Below are positions 22,534 through 34,665 of a stretch of DNA of 64,000 nt, in pieces. The translations under genes and the position numbers were made by a program. The DNA comes from Ctenosaura bakeri (taxonomy: Eukaryota; Chordata; Lepidosauria; Squamata; Iguanidae), in contig CAOLHI010000254.1 in assembly GCA_948474755.1 (NCBI GenBank), forward strand, positions 744,001 to 808,000, given 5' to 3'. The notes beneath the pieces were generated by a model that was not told where the DNA came from, searched no databases, and was given only the letters and a program-made list of their open reading frames with translations. Position 1 is the first letter of the stretch, and the number at the start of each line of letters is the position of its first letter.

Positions 22534-22836
22534 TGTTATCTATTGGTCAGACCCGATTCCTTGTATCTGTGTTTGATTGGTTGTCCCGTATAAATCTTCT
22601 CCCTCATGCTTATTCTTTCAGTTTTAACTGTTTTTCTATGATCTTAAGGACGTTGTCCTCCTTTTTTGTTTACCTCATCCTGCCACCCATCCTTCCATTC
22701 TGTATCTCCTTTTTTAGTTCCCATATATATATAATTCCACAGTACATTTCAGAATTCATCTTACCTCAATAGGTGGATGTACGTTGACTATCTGGATAGA
22801 CATACAGCTAAACACAATGTTCTCAAGGCCAGAACA
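22534..22836 (+). repeat. 3' LTR of the BEL/Pao element
   Basis: Starts TGTTATCTATTGGTCAG and ends CCAGAACA, a TG...CA pair. It matches the 5' LTR without the MITE. The two copies differ at many positions, so the insertion is old. Confidence 0.75.
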
Positions 22837-23407
22837 ATCAACACTTGTGTTAATTCTAGCTTCATTTGCTTGCAGTCTCCCATATGCCAGAAGATGAACA
22901 GTAGACAAGTCTAACTATTAATAGGAGAAGCCAGTTTTCAGCAAAAGAGCCAGGACCTAGCTCAAAATGCTTAGAATAAATAACAGTAACATATTTTTCT
23001 TGATATTTGTACAGGATTAGAGCTCTAATCCAAATAAAGAAATTTTAATTGAGTTTAATTGAGCTAATCTAGAGTTGGAAAATTACTCAAGATGGCATTC
23101 ATCCCTCAGCCTCTCATCTCCAAGTGATTGTCTCATCCACTCAGAAACTAGCACCTATCCTCCCCTCCTGGTGCTCCCTCAGAGTCTAGCATACAGTGTA
23201 GAGACCCAGTCCCCTCAGTCTGTTGGGCTCCCTCTCTGCTCTTCACAACTGCATGTTGAGGTTAGCTATAGCAAGATTGCATTGAAGTGTAGAAAAGGAA
23301 CCCTTATACACCTTAGCGGTAATAACAAAAAGACTGCAACACATATGGCAAAGTGTTGTTTCCTGAACAGCATCTGGAATGGTGAAGTTCATGGGAGGGA
23401 AAATACA
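22837..23407. other. Intergenic stretch between BEL/Pao element and solo LTR
   Basis: No feature recognised. A 149-codon open frame starting at 23075 runs into the LTR and has no recognisable domain. Confidence 0.4.
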
Positions 23408-24282
23408 TGTTACTGTGGTTATCTGGCCCAAGCCCGAGGTCTCCAATTTCATATTTCCACGTGGCACTCCATAAAGATGAACTCCACGTGTCTGATCGAG
23501 TCACGGAGAGCCTGTGCAAGCTAGGTCTAGGCCAGTAAACAACAATCTGTCGCACAGCCGGTAGTGCCCTCCAGACACAGCCGACCATTAAGCATAAGCA
23601 AGGGCTCTCAGCCCCAAACTGCTTGCTTGATGGGATTAGCGCATCCATCTATACAATTGTTAAGCGCTCATCTGCATACTGTTCTAACAATTGGCAGTGC
23701 TGGCCAAATCTCATCAATTCTGATTTTCACCTTTCGGAGGCTTTGTCTCCATTCAAATCCTTATTGTTCTCCTCGGGAGAGGGCTAGCCTCCAGGTACAA
23801 TCTTCCTTATAGAAACCCCAAGTCTGAGCTTCTTGTCGGAACGCTCACACCTTGCATCCCAAACTGCTGCCTCTCTGTTTGGCAAGCCTCCCCTCAGCCT
23901 CCACGTGCTGGGAAACCACGAACCCAAGTCTCGAACTCTATTTCTCATCTCCCAGACTGCAGGATCAGGTGGAATATTACCCCAGAAATCCGCTTAAAAC
24001 CCCTATCAATTTTCCTCACTTTCTACTTCTATAGTTCTTGGATGAGTGCATGAGTGCGTGTGTCTGTGTGCTGAATTGAGGAGATTATAATAAAGTCTTT
24101 TAAACTGAACCACTGTGCCTAGTTCTTGCCGCGGTCTGACCCTGTAAACATAGGGTTAAAGATCTCACTACGTTGCCCTGCCTCTCGTAGTGCGAGCTTG
24201 TGCTCTTTGCTAATTCCCAACTTTATAATATTTGGAACGCACCTAGGAGTCCCTCACGGGACCCCCGGAAATCAGGGTAACA
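23408..24282 (+). mobile_element. Solo LTR of an endogenous retrovirus-like element, copy A
   Basis: Begins TGTTAC and ends GTAACA, an inverted terminal match, with a perfect 5-bp target duplication ATACA on both sides (23403-23407 and 24283-24287). It is 875 bp long. A polyadenylation signal AATAAA lies at 24089-24094, about 190 bp from the end, placing the LTR on the plus strand. No internal coding region flanks it, so it is a recombined solo LTR. Its last 170 bp (CTGACCCTGTA, CCCTGCCTCTCG, GGGACCCCC) match the LTR at 58075-58956. Confidence 0.8.
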
Positions 24283-24287
24283 ATACA

Positions 24288-27200
24288 CATGTAGTCATGT
24301 CAATCATTAGTCCAGTGCTTATAAAACAGTGGGTTTATATAGGTTAGCAGGTGCTGTGACCTTTATAGCTTACAGCTCCATGGTAGGGACACCTTCACCA
24401 TTTAAAATACGTTTTTTTAATATATATGTGTGTGTGTGTGTGTACATGTATGTATGTATGTATGTATGTATTATTCAAAATACAGCCCAGTACATACAGT
24501 GGAGTTGGGAAAATTTTGCGAGTTGTATTGGAAGTTTTTGGCTGTTTCATGCCAGGAGAGATATTTTCAACTGAAGTGTTTTACTGTTAAGCTACTGTTT
24601 TATTGAAGTTTTATTCTTATGGGTCTTAAAAATTGTTTTTGCTTTAAAATAATACTGTTTGTAATCTATTTTAATGTATTATTGGTCCCCCCTCCTGTAT
24701 TCTAAAGTTTTATTATTTTATTTTTGCGCTTGTATTTTGCTCACTGTCTTGGATTGATTTGGGCCATAAATTTCTCTCAGTGCATAAAAAACAAAAACAA
24801 ATCATTGCCCTGAAAACACACTATTTTGTGTAAGGTGCCCTTCTTCCATAGTTCTACAATATCTGATGCCTGATCATGACAATGTAAACAGGGTAGTTGT
24901 AAGAGCACATGCAGCTATAATTCCCTTGCCCTCCCTATGTCAGTGAGGGGGAAATTTCTAATACCAGGCCTGGGGATGGTGTAGTATTGCCCTGTAGCTG
25001 CAGGTATATCCATGGATTGAAGGGACATAAGTTTTACTGTGTGTATGTGCTCCTCCCTTGTGCTGCTCACATTCTTCACCCATATCTCTGCTCCACTGAC
25101 ATAACTATCATGGTGGCACCCCAAAGCGCAAAGCTGTCATCCTGAAGCACAATGGCCAATCTACTAAATTTTCTAGCACTAGAGCGGGCAACTATGGTTG
25201 CCCAGAGATTTTAGCCTACAACTTCCAGCAGTATGACATAGCAGGGTGACTGCTGTCCAAAAATGTTTTGAGGAGCACAGTCGAACACCACTCTTTTAGC
25301 CCTTCAGCTTGTGAGTTATCAGTGTAGTATCTGCCAAGATGCAAAGACTTATCAGTACTAATAGTTAATAGATGTTAAATATTTGTACTACCTTATTTTT
25401 CAAAACATTTGCAGCTGAACTCAAGAGTCAGTGCTGAATATAAAATAAGAGCATCAAATATATATGCACATTGCTAACAGGAAGGAATTTAGAACTGTAG
25501 TGGTATCCTGTAGGAAGTCTATATTTCATTCTGATATATGATGATTTACAGAGAACTTAACTCCCAGTTCTGTGTTCTTGTCAGTGTGGTATTATGATTA
25601 CTGATGTTACATCTAAACACAGGAAATAAGTACAAGTATATTGGTAGACATAATACCCAATTTGTGTATTTTAAGCAAACCTCTTGAATACCTACATAAT
25701 AATACTGTACATCTAAAATTAATACATTATGACTTCCAAACACAGAGGATTTGTAGAAAGAATTGGAAGACAACCCCTGCACCAAAAATGGGGGGGGGTA
25801 CATAGCCCCTGTCCTAATATAGTAAGCATGTTTTCCAACTGTGCCTCCAACAATATGTCTTGATGGGAAATGTGTTGATGTATTCCTCCTAAACATTTTT
25901 TTTTCAGATAGTAAAGGAAAGAGAATGAGGAATCCAAATGGGGAATTGGTGTTTAACTGTTTTCTCCTATATTTTCTATACCCCAATAATGAATGCCCCT
26001 CCTTATCTTCCACAGTTTACTGCATAATATGCTGATGATGAGGTATCTGCTTGAAAGTAAGGTAAAGAAATACTCATCTGGGTGCTTACCATGAGAATTA
26101 GCAGAATAGCCCATAAAACAAATGAGATTAGATTCCAGCAGTTATTTTAGACGGAGACATGATTGGTGCATATTTAACCCTGGGATAATCTTGCCTTAAG
26201 GTAGCATTGCTGTTGATTTCCTGTTATCACTATGATTGGGGTTTCCTGTTACAGCTATATCATGCTAATGGAACTATATGATGTCTCTCCTACTGGACCC
26301 ATTGCTGTATATATTGAGTTCTTAGATGGCCTTCTGCTAGGGTGCAGAATTTCTGTACGTTAATTTAGATACGGATGTTCTATACAACTGCTAAAGGATA
26401 TAGAAGCCCTATCTTTTGTTGCACCTATCCACATTTTCCTCTGTATGTATTAATTTATTATTTTACCCAACATTTTATCTTGCTGTGGGGTTTGCTGTAC
26501 AGAGCCAGTTTGCACATTAACCATTTGAGATATATTTATTTATGCATAATTCTAACTTACACACAAGCTTAATTATTTTAATCAATAAATCTATAAAGGA
26601 TGCCCTGACACCTTAAAGTTCTATGAGTGAAAGCTCAAGTCAGTTGTCACTTAGATTCATTAGTTGTTTTCCAAAGTAAAATGAATAGGCCCAGAGTCTC
26701 ACAGTCTAAAAATGTGACACAGAAGGAGAATACACTTAGAAGGAAAAGAAAATTCTCCCAGCTCCCTTAGAGGTTATCTTTCATCATTCTTTTTCATTCC
26801 AATGCAACTATAACCTTGCTCAACTATAATTTTTAATATGTGTGAGGAAATTACGACATATGAAGCTTACTGCATTCTGGATTGCTGTTTATAATAAATA
26901 GACTAGAGTTTTTGAAGCAACTTTCAAACTGTTGCAATTTGAACTTTATGATAAAATCTCTAACACCAAGAAAATATTGTGAAAAGCAGGTTTAAACGTA
27001 CAATTTTGTACTTGTCTTTAATAATTGAGTACATTCATTGGGATGTGCTTATAAGTTGATATCTATAGGATTCTGTTTTTTGGCTGCAATCTTGTGGACA
27101 TTGAACTAAGAATTTTCCACTGAAGTCAAGTCAGTTGCGTTCAGTTCTGAATAATAATGTGTCAGACTTTACAGTTTCTCTCTGTTTTTCCCCCAATATA

Positions 27201-27480
27201 TTCTTACACATTTTTAAATTATTTTATTTTCTCTGGAGATATAGCCATTGCTATGCTTATTTCTGTGGAGTGAGATCAGATCAGTCCCTCCCCCTGCCAT
27301 ACACACTTCTTTTTCTGTGGTCAGTATTCTCCAGTGCCTCAGTTCACACAGGGAAAGAGTGTCTGTGTGTCCTTCTACACATTCCTGTTCTTTGGTCATT
27401 CTCTTCCAATACTTCATTTCACGGGCGAGGGGACATCAAGGAAACTGATATTGGGAATAGCATCATTGTATTTTGTTACT
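24288..27480. other. AT-rich intergenic stretch
   Basis: No gene recognised. It contains the microsatellite at 24421, a LINE-like tail near 24735-24800 ending in an A-rich run, and a decayed hairpin-family repeat near 25185-25285. Confidence 0.45.
24421..24470. repeat. (TG)n and (TATG)n microsatellite
   Basis: About eight TG units, then ACATG, then about six TATG units. Confidence 0.9.
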
Positions 27481-27489
27481 TTAGCACTG

Positions 27490-28060
27490 TTCTTAGTTGT
27501 TAAATTTGACTTATGGCAATCCTATGCACGAGTGATCTCCAAGAGTCCCAACTGCTCTTGCAAATTCAAGGCTTCCTTCATTGATTCAATCTACATGTAA
27601 TGCAGTCTCTTCTTCCCTACTGTCTTCCACTTTGCTAAGCATTATTATCTTCTCCATTAAGTCATGTTGTCTCATAATAGATTCAAAGTATGACAGGCTC
27701 AGTTGAGTCATCTTGGCTTTTAGTGAGAGTTCAGGCCTGATTTGCTCTAGGACTCGATCATTTATATTTTTTGATGTCCATGATATTCATAGAACTGTCA
27801 TTCAGCACCTCATTTCAAATGGGATTATTCAATTTCTGTCATTTTTCTTTACTGTCTAGCTTTCACATCCATACCTAGAAACTGGAAATACTATGACACT
27901 GATAATTCTGATTCTGGTATCTTTATACTCATGGATTATATCTAATTCCTTCGTAGCTGCCCTTCCAAGGTTTACCCTTCTTTTGATTTTTGGGTACAGT
28001 CTCCATTTTGATTCATGATTGAGTCAAGATCTGGTACTAACAATTGGATTTAGACCACAG
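27490..28060 (-). mobile_element. R4/Dong-like LINE, C-terminal ORF fragment
   Basis: The minus strand translates, with frame breaks, to the C-terminal end of a non-LTR retrotransposon protein. It has an ESMKEALNLQEQLGLLE-like segment near 27550-27600, preceded by remnants of an arginine- and leucine-rich block. The plus-strand wording (TAATGCAGTCTCTTCTTCCC, TCTCATAATAGATTC) matches a repeat common in reptile genomes that I associate with R4/Dong LINEs. The family name is tentative; RTE is the alternative. Confidence 0.5.
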
Positions 28061-29992
28061 ACAGCAGTTGACTATACATAAACTATACACAGTCGCCTAG
28101 GAGCAGGCCTTGAACATATTGAAATTTAATTCTAAGTATACATGAATGGAAAATGCTTCTAGTGTATTAGACAAACACAGTGATATCTTTTGGGTGTGTA
28201 CCTTTATGATTATTCATTTGCTTCTAAAAATATAGCCTATTAATTTACTTAAGTGAGTTGCCTCATGATTCCAACTCATGATTCTATCAAGTTGTTCCTG
28301 ACAGTTTTGCACAATGCCATCTATCTATGGGAGCTGATTTGAGTATAAAACTGAATTACCATATTGTTCTGAGATGTTTTCCTGAATCTCAACAACGATG
28401 AAATAGAACAGATAATGATTTTATATTGATAGTTTTTCTTTTGCCTTACCCCAGTTACTAACTAGTTTAGCAACCCGTAGAAAAACTGAGAATAATGTTA
28501 CAAAACTATGAAAATGAACATACATGCATGAAATATTCTTTGTGTATAAACAGAGTTCCAGTAAAGGCATGTTGCATTTTTATATATTCCATATTCCACA
28601 GTTCAACTGCTGCAATGGCAATTCATTTTTGTTGGCATATGTATTGCCAAGTGGAATAATCTGTAAGGTATGGATTCTGTTATTAATCATTTAATGTATT
28701 CTGTCTTGAATTAGCATTATGACCTATGTACAGTATAGAAATAAAAGTGAATTATATTCATTGCTGAATGGCTGAAAAGCAGTTTCTGTCCTTTGCAAAA
28801 AAAAATTAATTAAAATGGTTTGTTAAAAACACAAGTATTGTATTTTTAACTTCTATTTAAGGCTGTCAAGTTAACAACTCATAATTATTTAATTAAACAT
28901 AACTGATCTTGTTTTTGTATATCACTGTATAGTAGTAGTGCCATCAAATTTCTCACTTGTTTTTGATGATGCTTGTTCTTACTGATGTGGTATGGGCCAT
29001 GCTCATGGTCATCCATAATGAGAGGTAATCTTCACAAATACCTTGGAAGTACTACGATATAATTGATGTGGGTAGACTCTCTATCAATGCAGCTTTAAAT
29101 AATTGCACACTGCAGTTGTGTTCTTTGTTGCTGTGTCTAATTCATCACTTGCTGGCCAGTCTTCTGGAGATGTTTCCTGTTTTAATATCATGCTACTTCA
29201 CTGGCATTTCAGTACAACAGGTACTGAAATCAGGAAATGGCAACCTCTTTATTAGATATTTTATGCTAATTTTCTCATCTCAGAAACTGTAAAGATAAAT
29301 CCCACTGATTTGTTTAGCTGTTAGATCTACGTACAGATCTGTGGATGACTGATTACAGGTATAACTCAGTTAACAAAGTAGATGTTTCCTGGACATTACT
29401 TCATTAACAGAAAATTTAGTACCAGAGGCAGAAATAACTTGGAAAGAATGGGGACAGAAGAGCAGCCCAGTATGTTTCAGCAAACTTTTTACCCAAAATT
29501 AACAATATGCACATGGAACAATATTTCATTTAATGTGAAACAATATTTCATTTCATGTGAAATGAAATGAAAGCCTTGCATAAGTAAATAAAAATGTTTG
29601 AACCTTCTAGAGACCACTTGAAGCCTTCTTGCACAATGTATCCAGGGATAATTTTTTTTTCTTTCACCAGTCTTTCCTTCTCTTAAGATTTCCATTTTGG
29701 TGGCCAACTTTACAGATTTATGCTTCTTTAAAATGCGGGGCAGAGCTAGTTTGGCAGGCTTATCTGTTTTCTTCTTTTCTCTTTGTTTTGCTGTTCACCT
29801 GTGCTCAGTACTGGATTCTGGAGGCAGTTGCTGTGTATCTGGCAAGTTCTAGGCAGATACGCACAGCTACAGTAGGATCAGGTGGAACAGAATCTCATTC
29901 ATTCCCAGGTCTTCCCAGTTTTATTACATTGATTACTGAAGACAGGCTACTGCAACCTGACACCTAAAGTCTGTGTTTCTGTAGCGTTCCCT
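28061..29992. other. AT-rich intergenic stretch
   Basis: Nothing recognisable apart from short A/T runs. A local repeat of AAACAATATTTCATTT-like words occurs at 29518-29570. Confidence 0.4.
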
Positions 29993-30100
29993 CACTATGC
30001 CCAAGTTCATCCAATGGGTTTCCATGGCTGAGCAGGATTTCAAAGCCTGATCTCCAGAGTTATAGTCCAATGCTCAGATCACTACACCACACTGGCTCTT
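29993..30100 (-). mobile_element. Sauria-type SINE, head fragment
   Basis: GGGTTTCCATGGCTGAGCAG, TGATCTCCAGAGTTATAGTC and ATCACTACACCACACTGGCT are the reversed tRNA-derived head of the family. Confidence 0.7.
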
Positions 30101-32729
30101 TAAAGAAATTAGAGTACCATAAGTACACTGAGTCAATGAGGATGTAGTGGGTCAATGTATAAATTCCACTGAATCAACAAATCTACTGTGCTGGGTAGTA
30201 ACTGATTTAGTCCTATCATTTGAAATCGTCTAATCATATACAAGCTTGGCCACTTGAACGGTTGGATGAACTTTTTTCATATCGATGTTGGAAGAGGCAA
30301 TGTTGGTTAGGATAAAGGAGATGCCCCTTTCTGTACCCTTTCCCAGGTTCTGAAATTCTCTGTCACAAGAATTCTACTTGGCCCTTGCTTTCTTGACCTT
30401 TTGTAAGCTACCGGTAGTTAAAGTTCTGTTAGCCTTTTGATTTGCTGGCTTGAAAAATCCTCAGTATACTGTCTCCTTTCCTGAGATATTTACACCTGAA
30501 GTGTTTTCCTTTGTTTAATGTTTTACTTTTTTAATTTTTATGTTTTTATTGTAATTTTAATTTCATCTAGGCCTTCCTAAGTATTACTGTTGCAATAGAT
30601 TGGTAGAGTATTCATTAGCAACAGTAGCAGTGGTAGCAGTATTTCAAAGCATGCTTTCACGTGACAGAGTTGTATTAACAAAATATAATACTTGTTTCTC
30701 TAGCACTTCCATATTGCAAGTTAGAACCATCTGTGACTTGCTGAAAATTACAGTAGCTATGAAATATCTTGCAAGCCAAACTGTAATAATAACACTTTCT
30801 CTACCTCTAATATTTTTATACAGTGAAGATTATTTAAAAATTGGTGGTAATGTGTTCCCCTGTGAGATATTGTTGTAACAGCAGCACCCCACAGCTTTAG
30901 CCAGCACATCCGGTGGTGAGGGATGCTAGAAGTTGCAGTTCAGTCACATGCAGAGAGCCACACAATTCCCACCCCTTGGTATAAAAGGGACAGAGCACCA
31001 GTGTTACTGCTTCTCAAATACTGAAGTATCCTCACCAGTGCCATTAAGGGTTGAATGCACAGGGCAGGTAGAGCAGGCCAGAGTATCTTATTATTTTTTC
31101 CTCCCACTGCAGTGGAAAATGTTTAACCACTTGAAATACTCTCCATTTCAGTCATACTTTCAGTTTACAAGTTATAATTTACAAAGCAGTCTATCAGTGT
31201 ACTGTTTTTCAAAATATGCTTATTTTGATTTTCATAAAATAAAAGACAGTATATTATAACAATATTTGCATGTCAGGCTTGCTCTGGGGAAATATAAAAT
31301 AGCTGCCATATGGCTCTAGAAACTGTGGTGTTTATTGTTTTTGTCACTGATTCCCAAGGGTAATTTTCTTCATCTGAGACTGTTGCCAAAGAGAAGACAA
31401 TTGTGTTCTTCAGATTATACAATCCATGCAGACGGTGTGAAACTCTGACTTTCCTCTAGCTTGTACTACATTAATGGTTTAATAAGCAACTATATTGGTG
31501 TCTCAGTTCAAGCAGAAATACGTTTTCTAATACTCAAGTAAGGGGAAAGGGCATATTGTATATGGTATTTGCTTGTCTACTTTCCAGAGCAGTCTTTCTC
31601 AACCTTTCTACCCTGAATAATTTTCAGGTCCCAGGGTAGCCCTTGCATAAAAAATATTATATCTACAGCTTTTAAAAGGTTTTTTCCCCAGTTATGATCT
31701 CTTGTAGGATCCTGGCAATCTCTTGCAGAACCCTGTGCTTCTGGGAAATCCTGATTGGGAAATCCTGCTCCACAGGTTTTTTATAAAACATATGCATAAT
31801 ATAGCCTAAAAACCTAAATCCAAGTTACCAGACCTATCTAAAATAGGCCTACTGACTCCATTGCTGAATGGTAAGGCAGCACATATGTAAATTCCATTGA
31901 TTCAATCTAGTCTAGTCTAGATGAACTACAATGTGGTTTAGGACAATATTTACGGTATATGATGTAATATATTTTGAATTATTAGAAAAACAATGTATTT
32001 TTGCCTTAACAATATATATGTCTCTTACAAGAGGACAAAAAATTAAATATTTTCTGTGGTTAATCAAAGTAATACTAACTTCTCAAATATCTTTGTGTTG
32101 ATTAGTTAGTGTTTATGATTTTAGTTACTTCTGATATAAAGTTGGTTGAGAAGTATTAAAAAGAGGAAAAGAAAACATTACTGTAACTAAAATAATCAAC
32201 TTTAACTATCTGCACATTCACTAAGTCAGTAAAATCTATTAACAAAACCAGACACCATTTTGTGTGTGTGGAAGAACAGGTAAGATTTTACTAGCAATTC
32301 CAGAAATATTCAAGAGCTGTAATAGCACAAATAAGACAACTCTGTTCCAGGCTGCCACATAATTTCCCTTAAATCAGTCAGAGACTCCCCTGAAGATTTG
32401 TTATGAGCGTCGTATCTGAGAAAGTACTATCTAAAACAGTCTTCTCCAGTGTGAATCCCTCTGAAGTTTTTGGTACTATAGCTCCCATCAAACCTTCTCT
32501 ATGGAGGGGTGTTTTAAAGGTATACTGGGCCTACTCCAGCTGATGGTACAGAACACTAGTCTACAATGACATGCATAGCTTTGTAAGTTAATTTGAATTA
32601 AATCCCACTATCAATTATATAAAAAACAAAAATAAAAATGGCTTTTTTGGTCCATTAGAAATTTATTGCATAGGAATTTCATAGCCAGATACAGTATCTT
32701 TTACAATACAATCTGATACATATCCTTTA
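30101..32729. other. Intergenic stretch
   Basis: No gene recognised. Near 31590-31760 lies a diverged element that begins CAGTCTTTCTCAACC, a typical start of an old hAT-like or SINE relic. A fragment of the hairpin repeat family is near 32446-32540. Confidence 0.4.
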
Positions 32730-32935
32730 CTGTTTTTGTTGTGTTCCTTCAAATCGTAGCCCTACAGCAACCCTATCATGGGGTTTTCTTGGCAGGATTT
32801 GTTCACAGGGGGCTTGTCTTTGCTCTTCTTCAAGGGTGAGAGAGTGTGACTTGCCCAAGGCACCCACCCAGTGAGTTTCCATTGCTGAGCGGAAATGGAA
32901 ACGCTGGTCTCCAGAGCTGTAGTCCAATACCAGTT
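32730..32935 (-). mobile_element. Sauria-type tRNA-derived SINE
   Basis: Tail-first on the plus strand: TTGTGTTCCTTCAAATCGTA, GGGGTTTTCTTGGCAGGATT, GAGAGTGTGACTTGCCCAAG, TGGTCTCCAGAGCTGTAGTC. It lacks the last bases of the tRNA head. Confidence 0.75.
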
Positions 32936-34463
32936 CAGGAGGAGACACTGAAATCCCAGCTAAGTGATTATAGGATTGGAAGCTTAGTACACCTATGTGT
33001 GTTGAAGTCAACAAAAACAACATGTGAACTAATCCCACAGGGCTAAAACAATATGTGAACTTTCTTGTCCTTCTTTCCTATTCTTTTTCTTTTCTTTTTT
33101 TCCTTAAGCAAAGGCCAGTTTTCAGTATAAAGTACTATTTTAGACAAGATTTTCAAGCTGGGTTCTCCCATTTTTGGGATTAATGTTAATATTCCATTCA
33201 GAAGGAGCAGCAAGAAAAAAAAGTGTAATGTGTTTGATTTGTTCTTTCTTCCATTTTTAAAAGTAGTGTGGTTTATGTCTTCATGGCACTTTATGTGTAC
33301 AAATTTGATGCACTTCAGTACAGGTTTCACTTTCTACAAGAATTCATTGAAGATTCTTTAACAAATGTCTGAATCTGAGAGTGATCATGAATAATTCTTG
33401 CACAGGAACTGTATATGCTTGTGTTCTCTGTTAAATGTCACCTCAAATTATATATATTCCTTTGTTCTCATTTAAATTATTTAGTAGCCACAGTTGAGGG
33501 AATATCATAATGATAATCAGAATAATTTTGATTTGAAATATGAATTCTTCCAAGAGTCAGGTCTGGTTACCCCATACACTGATCTTAGGAAATATGTAAA
33601 TTACTGACAGCCAAGATAGAAAATGCTATTTACTGGGTTTTCCCCCCTAAATATTATGAATACACATTGGCATATTATGATCAAGAGGTATTTGCCCAGA
33701 TTACGGCTGGCTTTAGAAGAAGTTGTCCTTTTAAAAGAACTTCAAATGAATTTTATAACGGGAGATCCAACTGTTGAAGAGATGTGACTGTAATAAAATC
33801 CTGGGAACAGTAATAACAATCAGAGGAAAGACTTAATAGATCGAAATAGTTTTAAATTGCAATGCAAAAATCTGTCAAAGGAACTGATGAACATAACTTC
33901 ATATGCATGATAGGTAATTGGTTTATAATATAGTTTTCCTAACACCTCAGCACAAACTCAGGTCATGAACCAGAAATGCACATTGCAATGTGAGTTTGTT
34001 TTCAACCTGAGATCATGGTAAAGCGCTCTGATGACAGAAGTTCTTCAGGCAACACTATGGTACTGCTTGAAATAGCCTCACATTGCTGTGCTTCTATATT
34101 GTGCAAGGTAACCTTTAGTTCCATATACATGCATTTTCAGATTGTGTGCCAAAGAATCTTTATGGTTGTTTTTCTTCCTTTTTTTAGATGTAGTGCAAAC
34201 ATTAACACCTGTGTGCCTTAAGTCAGGCACCTGAAACCATGGTTGGCAGCTAAATAAAAGCCTGATTCTTTACTGTTTACAAGTAACTCCTGTAGCTTTT
34301 ATAGGAAAAGATCTTTCAAATCAGTCCTGCGAGCTGCTTCATAGACACAGCAATTCCTAAATGCAAGAGTAAGAGATTGCCTAACCCTGGAATCCTAGCA
34401 GAACTGGTGTCTTCATAATACAATATTCTGTATCTTGAATGAGTTATACTTCCTATAAACTGA
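32936..34463. other. Intergenic stretch
   Basis: AT-rich, no gene or repeat family recognised. Confidence 0.4.
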
Positions 34464-34665
34464 GGGCATTTCTGCACTATGCTATTACAATGCTATTATT
34501 CCACTTTCAACATCCTATGGAATCCTAAGGTTTGCAGTTTAAGGAGGGGCATTTAGAATTTTCAGCCAGAGAGCTCTTTGGCCTCAGTAAACTACAAACT
34601 CCAGCATGCCACAGGATGTTGAAAGTGGAATAATAGCACTATAATAGTGTAGTGTGGTAATGGTG
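34464..34665. mobile_element. Palindromic MITE, copy 4
   Basis: Starts GGGCATTTCTGCACTATGC and ends AGTGTGGTAATGGTG, with the central GCAGTTTAAGGAGGGGCATT and mirrored CATCCTATGGAATCC and CAGGATGTTGAAAG. Its outer ends have decayed. Confidence 0.75.

Larger units (their letters stand above)
15750..22836 (+). mobile_element. BEL/Pao-type LTR retrotransposon, degenerate, with nested insertions
   Basis: Two related LTRs (15750-16218 and 22534-22836) bracket a decayed coding region on the plus strand. About 19550-19790 translates to an aspartic-protease/linker region with an LLGRD motif followed by a PYAQRLDLG segment. About 20100-20930 is reverse transcriptase, with the catalytic VDD at 20666-20674. 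About 21170-21440 is an RNase H-like segment with a CDTSTKAIAA start, continuing after a MITE at 21640. This domain order and these motifs are those of the BEL/Pao superfamily. Stops and shifts break all frames, so it is inactive. Nested in it are two palindromic MITEs, a Tigger-like MITE, a CR1 scrap and two SINE pieces. No clear target duplication flanks the LTRs, and no envelope gene was seen. Confidence 0.75.

Noticed and set aside
23075..23524. 149-codon plus-strand frame
   Set aside because: Runs from intergenic DNA into the solo LTR, so it cannot be one conserved gene; no domain seen.
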